Program-made: the position numbers and the translations under genes
In this document: positions 37,145-45,459 of the stretch, one piece after another
Position numbering within the stretch: position 1 is the stretch's first letter
How the letters are laid out: every line of letters begins with the position of its first letter
Source of the DNA: Burkholderia ubonensis
GTDB taxonomy: Bacteria > Pseudomonadota > Gammaproteobacteria > Burkholderiales > Burkholderiaceae
NCBI RefSeq assembly: GCF_902833085.1
Contig: NZ_CADFEB010000011.1
Span: 310,001 to 374,000 of the forward strand
Direction: 5' to 3'
DNA: 64,000 nucleotides
Notes under the pieces: generated by a model
The model's database searches: none
Seen by the model: only the letters and a program-made list of their open reading frames with translations
Told to the model about the DNA's origin: nothing

Positions 37145-37687
37145 GCTGCCCTCCTGACGCCAGCGTTGAACGCAGAAATCCTAGCATGACGGGTTCGATG
37201 CGGCGGGTGCATTGCAGCATGCGGGAGTCACCTTCAGCGCCTTCCAGGACGACGCCAGACTGCGCAACACGTGCCGTCGGCACGGCACCGCCTGAATTTA
37301 TTCGGTCGACTCGTCCTCGCCGACGGCTCTTCGCATCGCGCAACGTGGCGTCGGCGAGACGCCCCAGTGGCACATTCCGCGTGCTGCTGCAACCGGGACA
37401 GTGCGTCCCTCGCCCAACGCGGGGGTGGTGAATGGCCGCGGCTAGGCAGGCACGACCGGCTCTTGTCGACCCACTTCTGCCGTTGAATGCCTCGTCGAGC
37501 GAACGGCAGCTTGCAAGCTCCAAAGGTCATCCGTGAGTCCGCGCGGTTGCCGGCAAGTTCTGTTGCAGACATTTCAAGCTTGTAGACCTTGTGGCTTCCT
37601 CTATAGTTGTTTTCGATTACCGATAGAGCTACGTGAAGTAGTTACGTAGATAATTCTACAAGAACTTTCGTACTGGTACGCGCAACC
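37145..37687. other. Intergenic region before the metallopeptidase pair
   Basis: 540 bases; the first 430 are GC-rich without a supported gene, and the last 100 are AT-rich with the palindromes at 37629-37659. It may contain decayed sequence from the insertion boundary. Confidence 0.4.
37629..37659. promoter_or_regulatory. Two overlapping inverted repeats before the metallopeptidase pair
   Basis: CTACGT (37629-37634) is mirrored by ACGTAG (37644-37649), and GTAGA (37646-37650) by TCTAC (37655-37659). They lie 30-60 bases before the 112-aa gene in AT-rich DNA, as expected for an operator near a promoter. Confidence 0.45.
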
Positions 37688-38026
37688 ATGAACATTCCGG
37701 GTCACTATCTAACCATGTCAGACGCCGAGTTGTATCTCGAGTTGGCGGGCGCGCTATCCGGAGGACATGCAGCTCCTCTCGATCCCGAGGAGGCGGAGCG
37801 CGCGGGATTTAACTATTTTCAGAGCATTTTGCCTCAAATTCGCGTTGCTGTTTGCGGCTCGCCACTCGTGAAATCGTTCGTCAAAAAAGATGATGTGTTC
37901 GCTGTAGCAAGCGCAATTGCAGAACTGATCTCTGCCCATTTCGCCCTCCCGAGGGCAGCAGCAACTATTTCGGTTTTGGCAGCGAGAATGGGGTTGAAGA
38001 ATTTGTGTCCAATGGTCGAACCATGA
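37688..38026 (+). CDS. 112-aa unknown, first gene of a coupled pair
   Basis: A predicted helical, mostly soluble protein beginning MNIPGHYLTMSDAELYLELA. The middle holds KSFVKKDDVFAVASAIAELISAHFALP; no metal or catalytic motif is seen. Its stop overlaps the start of the metallopeptidase gene (ATGA), so one is made with the other. Base composition is lower in GC than the genome. It could be an adaptor, substrate or inhibitor of the peptidase. I do not recognise the family. Confidence 0.65.
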   Translation: MNIPGHYLTMSDAELYLELAGALSGGHAAPLDPEEAERAGFNYFQSILPQIRVAVCGSPLVKSFVKKDDVFAVASAIAELISAHFALPRAAATISVLAARMGLKNLCPMVEP

Positions 38027-39300
38027 ACGAATCTTTCTTATCGCAACTCCAGACGCAACCGGACGCATTTCGTGGTGTCTTGAGTGATGAGACGCTCAGG
38101 CTGCGCAGCGCGAAAAGCAAATGGCAATTTGGTTCAGATACAATTTCAATTGCCGGTCAATATTTTCTCCAAACGGGATCTCTTGATGCTCGGATAGAGA
38201 TCGGTTTAGTGAATGATCCGTCGCTAACGTCCACATGGTACAAGGTACCGAGCCGTGAGGACGCGTACGCAATCGGAATTAATGTCGGGCTTATTAAATC
38301 ACTATGGCTCATTGCAGCCGATGTTTTTGGGTATGGCGACGAGAGCGAGGAGGAGCCCGTACTTTTAGGAGAGTTTAGCAAAGCGGCCGCAGACCGAGTT
38401 AGTGAACGAGTAGCGGCATTCCTCGAAATTGGGTTTCCGTTGGGCAATGCGAGCACCCCCTCCGCTCGACGAATGCCATTTGTTAATGCGCTCGTCGAAG
38501 ACGCGATGCAATTCCTAGTGCTGCATGAGTTCGCGCATATCCTGCTAGGTCACGATAGAGGTGAAGTGCGGCTTCTACGTAACCGAATGGTCGATTTGCA
38601 AATCGCAACGTTTTCAATCGGCCAAGAGCATCAAGCTGACAGATTAGCTGCTAGGCTGCATGCTTCCATGCGGCGAACCTCAGCAGAAGGTTATCCCGGA
38701 ATGGAGTTCGCCGGACCAACGCTTCTCTTTGGACTGCTGGGACTATTTGAGAGATACACGCGATTTCAAGCGGCTTTTGACTCTCCTCATTCGCATCCGA
38801 ACGCGTATGAGCGGCTATACCGTCTTCGCGTCGAACTCGCGACCGGGGGCCAGGATATGTACTGGTCTATACCGGAAGGAAAAGAATTTAGGCTTGCGCG
38901 GCTGAACCTTGACGCTAATCCGGAAGCGGTTAAGTTCGCAGACGCGGTAGCAAAGTCACTCTTAAACGTCTTAGAGCAAATAGAGAGTATCGACGCGCTA
39001 CCGTCGCCGTTCAATGACATCTTTAATCGATATTCCGCCCGTGAAATTCGCGATGATGATAAGCATCAGTTCTGGAAGGAGATTGCACGATGGTTGTTTC
39101 TAGGTAGCCCGAAGCGAGTGTTGGGACACCTCGCAGAAGCCCAGACGAGCGCCATCGAAGCTCTTCGTCAACCGCAGTCCGAGGCGGATCAAATCTTCCT
39201 TTCAAGATCGATGGTTTTGATCGAAGACGTGCTCACAAGGATTAGAGGTCTGCAAGATTATTCGGTGCAGAAGGCATTACGCCAATGCAACCTGGCGTGA
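38023..39300 (+). CDS. HExxH metallopeptidase-like protein
   Basis: A 425-residue protein without signal peptide. Residues 163-177 contain HEFAHILLGH, giving the zinc motif HExxH at 168-172. About 30 residues later comes QEHQADRLAARL, whose Glu202 and Asp206 match the third-ligand pattern of M48-type gluzincins. The N-terminal 150 residues (LSDETLRLRS..., YAIGINVGLIKSLWLIAADVFGYG) and C-terminal helices are unrecognised. The ATG at 38023 is chosen because it overlaps the stop of the 112-aa gene; 38005 is an alternative. Low GC indicates transfer. A cytoplasmic regulated protease, as in Lit or ImmA-type systems, is plausible. Confidence 0.72.
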   Translation: MNESFLSQLQTQPDAFRGVLSDETLRLRSAKSKWQFGSDTISIAGQYFLQTGSLDARIEIGLVNDPSLTSTWYKVPSREDAYAIGINVGLIKSLWLIAADVFGYGDESEEEPVLLGEFSKAAADRVSERVAAFLEIGFPLGNASTPSARRMPFVNALVEDAMQFLVLHEFAHILLGHDRGEVRLLRNRMVDLQIATFSIGQEHQADRLAARLHASMRRTSAEGYPGMEFAGPTLLFGLLGLFERYTRFQAAFDSPHSHPNAYERLYRLRVELATGGQDMYWSIPEGKEFRLARLNLDANPEAVKFADAVAKSLLNVLEQIESIDALPSPFNDIFNRYSAREIRDDDKHQFWKEIARWLFLGSPKRVLGHLAEAQTSAIEALRQPQSEADQIFLSRSMVLIEDVLTRIRGLQDYSVQKALRQCNLA

Positions 39301-39603
39301 ATGACGGCTGAGGCCCGCGAGGCGACTGGGATAATGGACCGCATACGATGTGACCGGTATCTGGGGCAGAGCCGACGTTCGAACGTCCGCATTGACGCGT
39401 GGGCCAACGTCTGTAACTGGCCGACGACGGACAACATCGCCTCATCCATGAACCCGTCGAATAGCTCGCGGCGGCATTTGCGATTCGCTGAAATTGGTGA
39501 TCCGACTCACGCGACCGGCTGTGCCGCCCATACCGGCAGATTGACACGGCGCCTCCTCGTAACGTATCGTTTTGATACGTTATTAGCCAAAAAGCACCCC
39601 TCG
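39301..39603. other. Right edge of low-GC insert, with an inverted repeat
   Basis: 300 bases without a supported gene. GC content rises again here. TAACGTATC (39560-39568) and GATACGTTA (39574-39582) form a perfect 9-base inverted repeat 22 bases before the DinB-like start, probably an operator or part of the promoter. Confidence 0.5.
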
Positions 39604-40398
39604 ATGCACTCCCGCTTCGACCGCTTCCGCACCACTCCACTCGGCGCACAGCTCGAAGCGCTGATCGAGCAACCGGACCGCTACCTCGAATTCGCCGCCC
39701 TCTCCCGCGTCGGCGTTGCCGCGATCGGCGCGATCCAGGACGAAATCGCCCAAAAATTCCCCGAAATCTCGACCGACACCACCGCGCGCCAGTTCTGCGG
39801 CGCGATGGTCGCCGACGTGATGCGCCGCCGCGGCCACGACGTCGTTCAGGCGCGCGGCCGCCTCGGCGGCGTGCTGTTCAGCTACGGCGCCGTATTCAGC
39901 CCGTACCCGCAATTGCCGCCTTTTGCCGACATCGTCAGCGAACTCGCGCGCATGCCCGACACATTCGCCGCACTCATCGCAGGCGTACCCACAGCGCAGA
40001 GAACCCAACGCCCGGACGGCACCGGCTTCTCGCTCGTCGAACACGCGTGCCACCTGCGCGACCTCGACGCGATCTTCACCGCGCGCATCGACGCAGTGCG
40101 CGCCGCCGACCTGCCGGTGATCGCGTCGGTCGACGGCACCGCACTCGCCGAACAGCGCGACTACGTGCATCAGGATCTCGACGAAGCACTTAATGCGTTC
40201 CGCGCCATGCGGCAACAACTGTGCACAACCCTCACGACGCTCTCGCCAGCCGAACTGACGCGCTGCGGCCTGCGCGACAACATCCGGCGCATGTCGCTCG
40301 ACGAACTCGTGCGCGAGTTGCTCGACCACGACCGCACCCATGCTCTCGAACTCGACGAACTGCTCGCCGAACTGAACCCGTCCCCGCGCCCCGCATGA
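39604..40398 (+). CDS. Two-part protein with C-terminal DinB-like domain
   Basis: 264 residues. The first 110 (MHSRFDRFRTTPLGAQLEAL, then QFCGAMVADVMRRRGHDVV and GRLGGVLFSYGAVFSP) are of unrecognised type. The rest looks like a DinB four-helix bundle: FSLVEHACHLRDLDAIF, then ELVRELLDHDRTHALELDEL, with His residues placed for a metal site. DinB proteins are mostly thiol-dependent transferases or damage-induced proteins of unknown role. Its stop overlaps the ATG of the following hydrolase, so the pair forms an operon. Confidence 0.65.
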   Translation: MHSRFDRFRTTPLGAQLEALIEQPDRYLEFAALSRVGVAAIGAIQDEIAQKFPEISTDTTARQFCGAMVADVMRRRGHDVVQARGRLGGVLFSYGAVFSPYPQLPPFADIVSELARMPDTFAALIAGVPTAQRTQRPDGTGFSLVEHACHLRDLDAIFTARIDAVRAADLPVIASVDGTALAEQRDYVHQDLDEALNAFRAMRQQLCTTLTTLSPAELTRCGLRDNIRRMSLDELVRELLDHDRTHALELDELLAELNPSPRPA

Positions 40399-41120
40399 AC
40401 CTCCACACCCCCGTCGTCTTCATCCACGGCTTCATCGGTACGTTCGACGTGCCTGCCTGGCCCGGCCCGCACCTCGCGCCCGACCTGCTCGGATACGGCG
40501 CGCATCGCACAGCATCGCCGGACAGCATCACGCTCGCCGCACAGGTCGAACACCTGCGGCAAACGATCGACACGCACTTCGGCGACGCACCGGTCGACAT
40601 CGTCGGGCACTCGGTCGGCGGCGCGATCGCGATGCTGTTCGCGCACGCACATCCCGCGCGCGTGCGCCGGATCGTCAACGTCGAGGGAAATTTCACGCTG
40701 GACGACGCATTCTGGTCGGCGTCGGTCGGACGCATGTCCCCCGCCGAAGCCGACGCGATGCTCGACGCATTGCGCGCCGATCCGCTCGCCTGGCTGCGCG
40801 GCGCCATCGCCGATCCGGCTCCGGAGCTGGCCGCCACGGCCACCCGCTGGCTCGCGCATCAGCCGGCATCGACGCTGCGTGCGATGGGCCGCTCGGTCGT
40901 CGCGACGACCGGCGACGCCGGCTACCTGAACGCGCTCGCGCAGGTGTTCGAACGCCATCCGGTCTACCTGATCGCGGGCGAACGTTCGCGCGACGGCTGG
41001 CGTGTGCCGGACTGGGCGCTGGCGCGCAGCGCCGGCATCGAGATCATCGGCGGCGGGCACCTGATGACGACGGAACAGCCCGAAGCCTTCCGCGCATCGA
41101 TCGAGCGCTGCCTGACGTAA
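40395..41120 (+). CDS. Alpha/beta-fold hydrolase
   Basis: A 241-residue hydrolase: oxyanion-hole motif VVFIHGFIGTFD, nucleophile elbow GHSVGGA, and the catalytic His in GGGHLMTTEQPEAF. No signal peptide, so cytoplasmic. It is translationally coupled to the DinB-like gene (ATGA at 40395). The substrate is not readable; esterase, lactonase or thioesterase are all possible. Confidence 0.82.
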   Translation: MNLHTPVVFIHGFIGTFDVPAWPGPHLAPDLLGYGAHRTASPDSITLAAQVEHLRQTIDTHFGDAPVDIVGHSVGGAIAMLFAHAHPARVRRIVNVEGNFTLDDAFWSASVGRMSPAEADAMLDALRADPLAWLRGAIADPAPELAATATRWLAHQPASTLRAMGRSVVATTGDAGYLNALAQVFERHPVYLIAGERSRDGWRVPDWALARSAGIEIIGGGHLMTTEQPEAFRASIERCLT

Positions 41121-41244
41121 AGCGACTGCCACGCCAACCTGACAAACCCGTAGGCGCCACCGAAATTTGAATGAAAGGCCCCGTTGCTACAGTCATTCCA
41201 CATAGGGTTTCCGGGCATGCCCGACCATTTGGCGGACACGACGA

Positions 41245-42147
41245 ATGCGACGATCGACGAACCTGGCGCGCGCCCTCCAGCTATTCCTGCTGCTTGCCAT
41301 CGCAAGCCCCGTCTGGGCGTTCCAGACGCGCGTAGTCACGATTCCCAGCGCAACGATGCGTCAATCGTTCGCGGCGACCGTCGTGCTGCCCAACGCTTAC
41401 ACGCACAGTACCCGCGCCGACCGCTTCCCCGCCGTCTACGTGCTGCACGGCTCGGGCGGCGACCATACCGACTGGACCGCGAACACGCGGATCGGCGAGC
41501 TGGCCGACCGCTATCACGTGATTCTCGTGATGCCCGACGGCGGCCGCGAAAGCTGGTACATGGACAGCCCGTTCGATTCGGGCAGCCGCTACGAAACCTT
41601 CGTCGGCAAGGAAGTGGTGTCGTACATCGACACGCATTTCCGCACGATCGCGACGAAGCACGCCCGCGCGATCACCGGCCTCAGCATGGGCGGGTTCGGC
41701 GCGCTGCGCATCGCGCTCGACCGGCCGGACGCGTTCGGCGCGGCCGGCAGCATCAGCGGCGCGGTCGATCCGCGCAAATGCGGGGACGAGCCGGGCATCG
41801 ATCACGTGTTCGGCGATCCGGGGCGGCATCCGTCATTCTGGAGCCGCAATGCGATCGTCGAGAGCGCCCGCGCATTCGCGCACTTGCACATGGACCTGAC
41901 GATCGACTGCGGGTCCGACGACTCCCTCGTCGGCGCGAACCGCACACTGCACGAACGGCTGAACGCGCTCGGCGTGCCGCACGACTACGCGGAGCGGCCC
42001 GGCGGCCATACGTGGGACTACTGGGCAAACGCGATCCGCTACCAGGTGCTGTTCTTCGCGTCGTCGTTCCAGCGCAGCGGCTACGCATTCCACCGGCACA
42101 CCGACGTCGCGGGCCACGCGACCGCCGCCACGTCGCGCGCCGGCTGA
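41245..42147 (+). CDS. Exported esterase, esterase D/antigen 85-like
   Basis: A 300-residue protein with signal peptide MRRSTNLARALQLFLLLAIASPVWA. VYVLHGSGGDHTDWT and MPDGGRESWYMD are esterase-D-family strand motifs; the nucleophile lies in GLSMGGFGAL, Asp in DCGSDDSLV and His in PGGHTWDYW. It is therefore a complete Ser-Asp-His hydrolase acting in the periplasm or outside. Members cleave acyl esters such as S-formylglutathione, siderophore esters or trehalose esters; the true substrate is unknown. Confidence 0.83.
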   Translation: MRRSTNLARALQLFLLLAIASPVWAFQTRVVTIPSATMRQSFAATVVLPNAYTHSTRADRFPAVYVLHGSGGDHTDWTANTRIGELADRYHVILVMPDGGRESWYMDSPFDSGSRYETFVGKEVVSYIDTHFRTIATKHARAITGLSMGGFGALRIALDRPDAFGAAGSISGAVDPRKCGDEPGIDHVFGDPGRHPSFWSRNAIVESARAFAHLHMDLTIDCGSDDSLVGANRTLHERLNALGVPHDYAERPGGHTWDYWANAIRYQVLFFASSFQRSGYAFHRHTDVAGHATAATSRAG

Positions 42148-42271
42148 CGCCCGCCGCTACGCGTCACGCCTAAGCAAAGCTATTTGGTGCGCGGCCATCA
42201 GCGCCGCATACGGATGTAGATGAACGCGTCGATCATTGCGATCGACGCCATGCAAACGGGAATCGGGGAAT

Positions 42272-42502
42272 CTAGTTGCGCTCGCGCGCGTCGGCGCTCA
42301 CGACCCGGTCGAAGAATTCCTGCGCGCGCGCCAGCTCGTCGAGCGCGCGATCCAGTCGGGACATCGCCATCGCATATTCGACCGACGACACGTCGTCGTC
42401 GGCTTCGCCGCGCACCGCGCGGAACGCCTGATCGACGTTGCGCGTTGCTTCGACGAAGCGTTGTGCGGCCCGGGCTTCTCGCGAACAGATGTGGGTGGAC
42501 AT
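42272..42502 (-). CDS. Small acidic helical protein of unknown function
   Basis: 76 residues from MSTHICSREARAAQRFVEAT, nearly all helical with acidic runs (GEADDDVSSVEYAMAMSRLD). GGGAGAAG lies before the ATG. I do not recognise the family. It stands alone between convergent or divergent neighbours; codon use fits the genome. Confidence 0.55.
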   Translation of the reverse strand: MSTHICSREARAAQRFVEATRNVDQAFRAVRGEADDDVSSVEYAMAMSRLDRALDELARAQEFFDRVVSADARERN

Positions 42503-42767
42503 CGACACTTCTCCCTCAGGTTGCCTGTGTGAAGCATGCCGACGCTCAGTGTGCGTGGTGCGCATGGCGACTGCATGAACAACTGCCAACTGCCGGTCAA
42601 CGCATCGGCCGCCGCGCCGCGCGCGTCAGCCGATTGTCCCTCTGCGCTCGCCGGTCCGCCACGACGAGATTGCAACAATTTCTGCGTGAAGCGGAACGTC
42701 CGCCGCACGCGCATCCATCGCGCTGCCCTTCCTGAAACGCTCCCGCCCTGTTCAACCGCCGCTTACG

Positions 42768-43673
42768 TTATGCGCGGCCGACGCGCGGATGCGTCAGCCC
42801 GCCGAACGGCGCGGATTCGCCCGGCGACAAGTCGAACAGATCGCGCGTGAAACCGCGCGCATCCTCCGCTACCGGACGGCTGCGCAGGCGCGTGGCATGC
42901 GCCGGCGCAACATACGCCGACGCCGTTTCGATCAGCGGCACGTCGAACAGGTCGCGCGTGAAGCCGCGCACGTCCTCCGTCGACGAGCGGCCGCGCAAGC
43001 GCGTGACCAGTTCGACGAAACGATCGAAATCGCCGTCGCGCGTCGCCTTGTTCACCGCCGCGAGATCGCGCGCCTTCAGCACGCTCGGCTGCGTGAGGCG
43101 CACGAAATACGGCGCTTCGAGCTCGACCGACAGCGCGAGCGGATAGCTTTTGCCGCCCTGCTCCGCGGGCCGGCCGAGCGAGTCGACGACCACCGCGCCT
43201 TGCGCCGCGCCGAGCGCCCTGCCGGTGCTCACGTTGCGCAGCTGGTCCGGATACACGCGCAGGCGCGTGCCGATCGTGAGCGCGGTGGACGACGCGCACA
43301 CGAGCGCGTAGTGATGCTCGCGCGGCCGGCCGGACGGCAGCTTCGCGCGGCTCGTGATGAACGTGTGCGGCGGCAGCTGCCGCACCTGGCCGCCCGCATC
43401 GACCCACGCATTCCACAACAGCACGTTGCCGCGCCCGCGCTCGGCCGCGCGCGTGCGCGCCGCGACCGGCGAGAACAGCGCGAGCAGCGAGCCCGTGCGA
43501 TGCGCGGCAACCTGCGCGCTGTTGCCGAGCGGCTGGTTGATCCCCCACAGAAACCGCCCGCCCCCCAGCCGGCGCTCCCATTCCTTGCGGAGCACCACGG
43601 TGGCCAGTTCTTCGCCGGACTCGGCGCCGATCTTGGTCCAGCAAAACGTACGAGGGAGGTGTTTCAGTGTCAT
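42768..43673 (-). CDS. 301-aa unknown with C-terminal repeats, divergent from an HTH gene
   Basis: It starts MTLKHLPRTFCWTKIGAESG, and the next segment (KEWERRLGGGRFLWGINQPL) resembles no family I can name firmly. The middle is beta-rich. Near the C-terminus two copies of RGFTRDLFD sit 37 residues apart, encoded by near-identical DNA at 42831-42859 and 42942-42970. The start at 43673 is supported by GAGAAAG upstream; an ORF continues to 43919 but overlaps the regulator. It faces the HTH gene across 70 bases, so the pair may be regulated together. Confidence 0.6.
   Translation of the reverse strand: MTLKHLPRTFCWTKIGAESGEELATVVLRKEWERRLGGGRFLWGINQPLGNSAQVAAHRTGSLLALFSPVAARTRAAERGRGNVLLWNAWVDAGGQVRQLPPHTFITSRAKLPSGRPREHHYALVCASSTALTIGTRLRVYPDQLRNVSTGRALGAAQGAVVVDSLGRPAEQGGKSYPLALSVELEAPYFVRLTQPSVLKARDLAAVNKATRDGDFDRFVELVTRLRGRSSTEDVRGFTRDLFDVPLIETASAYVAPAHATRLRSRPVAEDARGFTRDLFDLSPGESAPFGGLTHPRVGRA
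42831..42970 (-). repeat. Two-copy tandem-like repeat encoding RGFTRDLFD
   Basis: A 29-base unit occurs at 42831-42859 and 42942-42970, 111 bases (37 codons) apart and in the same reading frame. Third-position differences are few, so the duplication looks recent or conserved at DNA level. Confidence 0.7.
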
Positions 43674-43739
43674 CAACTTTCTCAGGGCGCAGCCGCTTGC
43701 CAGCTTCAGCAAATCATTCAACAACCGTAACTGTATAGG

Positions 43740-43745
43740 TATAAT
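43740..43745 (+). promoter_or_regulatory. Consensus -10 box overlapping the HTH gene start
   Basis: TATAAT is an exact sigma-70 -10 hexamer; TTCAAC at 43717-43722 could be a weak -35, 17 bases upstream. Its last bases overlap the first ATG (43744), so transcription would start near the second in-frame ATG (43753), giving a leaderless or near-leaderless mRNA. Confidence 0.55.
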
Positions 43746-44091
43746 GCATGACATGGAAGCCCCGGACGATGATTTTCCCATTGATGACCTGTTGCGCCGC
43801 CTGTCGGCAGATACCCGCTCGTCCAGCGAAATAGCGCGGCTTTCCGGAGTCAGCCAGCCGACCGTGTCGCGCCTTCGGCAGTCGAACGGCCGGCGCCTGC
43901 GTCGCAGCACCCCATTCAATAAGCTATGCAGTTTCTATGGCGTCGACGTGCATCCGTCGCGGCGCCGCTATAACGAATTGCTGCGCGACGCGATCGTCGA
44001 CGCGTGGGACGGCTCCGACGAGCACGGGCGCGCGCTGCTGGTCGTGATCAAGGGTTTGAAGGATTTGCAGGCCAAGGCCGACGACGGATGA
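43744..44091 (+). CDS. Small HTH transcriptional regulator
   Basis: 115 residues. The DNA-binding part reads SSEIARLSGVSQPTVSRLRQ followed by SNGRRLRRSTPFNKLCSFYG, a Cro/C1-type HTH (about residues 27-65). The C-terminal helix GRALLVVIKGLKDLQAKADD may dimerise. ATG 43753 is an equally good start given the -10 box position. It is divergent from the 301-aa unknown and probably controls it. Confidence 0.7.
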   Translation: MHDMEAPDDDFPIDDLLRRLSADTRSSSEIARLSGVSQPTVSRLRQSNGRRLRRSTPFNKLCSFYGVDVHPSRRRYNELLRDAIVDAWDGSDEHGRALLVVIKGLKDLQAKADDG

Positions 44092-44268
44092 CGGCCTGGG
44101 GCAGGCGCGAAGCAACATCACCGCGGGCGGTGACGATCGAGTGTCGTCACCGCCCGCGTTGCATGTCGGCGACGTCAATGTGCGTGTCGCTGCTGACGCG
44201 CGCGGCGGCGTCGATGGCGGGTCAGGCTGATTGCAGGTTTGCGCTGACTGCCGGAAGAACTATTCAGG

Positions 44269-44706
44269 TCAGGGAAGCGTGCGTGAACGGGCAGGTGCGG
44301 GATCGGTCATGAAACCGATCTTCGTGAGGCCGGCTGCCTGCGCCGCCGACAGCAGTTTCGCGACGCCGTCGTAGCGCGCCGCGCGATCGGCCGACAGGCG
44401 CAGCTCCGGTTGCGGCGCCGCGCGGGCCGCGGCGGCCAGGTGCGCCATCAGTTCGGCGTCGGACACCACGTGCGCATCCCAGCTCACGCGGCCGCTCGCA
44501 TCGATCGCGACGTCCACGTGCGGCGCGCGCAGCGCGTCGGGCCGGCTGCTCGCTTGCGGCAGCGCGATGCGCGCCGCGTGGTGCAGCACCGGCAACGTCA
44601 CCATGAACACCACCAGCAGCACGAGCATCACGTCGATCAGCGGCGTCATGTTGATTTCGGCCGCGAGCGCCATCCCGTCGTCGCGGTCGCTCGGCATCGC
44701 ACTCAT
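44269..44706 (-). CDS. exbD: ExbD, TonB-system energy transducer
   Basis: A 145-residue single-span inner-membrane protein: AAEINMTPLIDVMLVLLVVF with the proton-carrying Asp in PLIDVML, then a periplasmic domain. With ExbB it converts the proton gradient into movement of TonB. Its start overlaps the exbB stop. It is the last gene of the pqqABCDE-tonB-exbB-exbD unit, so it is a dedicated energiser rather than the general one. Confidence 0.9.
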   Translation of the reverse strand: MSAMPSDRDDGMALAAEINMTPLIDVMLVLLVVFMVTLPVLHHAARIALPQASSRPDALRAPHVDVAIDASGRVSWDAHVVSDAELMAHLAAAARAAPQPELRLSADRAARYDGVAKLLSAAQAAGLTKIGFMTDPAPARSRTLP

Positions 44707-45446
44707 GCGCGTGCTCCACCGGCAGCCGGCCGCGCGACGGCTTCCTCGTCCGGTTGCGATTCCGGCGGCGCGACCGTCACGGGCCCGCTGCCCGTCAGCA
44801 GCAGCAGATGCAGGCCGTGCGCGAAACGCTCGAGCCGCACGACGATATCGCGCGACAGGCGCGCCAGCGTGTTGTAGCCCAGCACGGCGGGAATCGCGAC
44901 GCACAGGCCGAACGCCGTCATCACCAGCGCCTCGCCGACCGGCCCGGCCACCCGGTCGAGACTCGCGTCGCCGCTCGCGCCGAGCGACAGCAGCGCGTGA
45001 TAGATCCCCCACACCGTGCCCAGCAGGCCGACGAACGGCGCGGTGCTGCCGATCGACGCGAGCAGGCCGAGCCCGCGCTGCAACCGCGCGGCCGATTCGT
45101 CGACCGACGTCTTCAGGCTGCGCGACAGCCAGTCGCCCGGATCGATCCGGTCGTGCAGCCGCTGCCGGTGCGCCTCGTGACGGGCCAGCGCCGTTTGCCC
45201 GGCATGCGCGAGGTCGAAGAACGGCATCCCCGGCCCGCCGAACGCGCGCATGCCGCTGCCCATGCCGCCGGCGTCCCAGAACCGCGCTTCCGCACGCACG
45301 GCGCGCCGCCGGATGCCGCCGAGCTCGATCGCCTTGAGCGCGATCACCGTCCATGACGCGATCGACATCGCGACGAGCGACAGCGCGACCGCGCGCGTCA
45401 TCGGGTCGCCCTGCGCCCACACGTGACCGATTCCATAGGCTGTCAT
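44703..45446 (-). CDS. exbB: ExbB, TonB-system proton channel subunit
   Basis: A 247-residue MotA/TolQ/ExbB-family protein with three membrane segments: about 15-40, about 130-155 (IGSTAPFVGLLGTVWGIYHA) and about 170-190 (ALVMTAFGLCVAIPAVLGYN). It starts 13 bases after tonB and overlaps exbD by 4 bases. An alternative longer frame reaches 45548, but that would overlap tonB heavily. Confidence 0.9.
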   Translation of the reverse strand: MTAYGIGHVWAQGDPMTRAVALSLVAMSIASWTVIALKAIELGGIRRRAVRAEARFWDAGGMGSGMRAFGGPGMPFFDLAHAGQTALARHEAHRQRLHDRIDPGDWLSRSLKTSVDESAARLQRGLGLLASIGSTAPFVGLLGTVWGIYHALLSLGASGDASLDRVAGPVGEALVMTAFGLCVAIPAVLGYNTLARLSRDIVVRLERFAHGLHLLLLTGSGPVTVAPPESQPDEEAVARPAAGGARA

Positions 45447-45459
45447 GAGAAGTCTCCTG

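Noticed and set aside
37234-37572. 112-codon reverse frame before the metallopeptidase pair, possibly a transposase remnant
   Set aside because: Rich in Arg/Pro/Ser as shadow frames are, no transposase motif (DDE, HTH) and no terminal inverted repeats seen.
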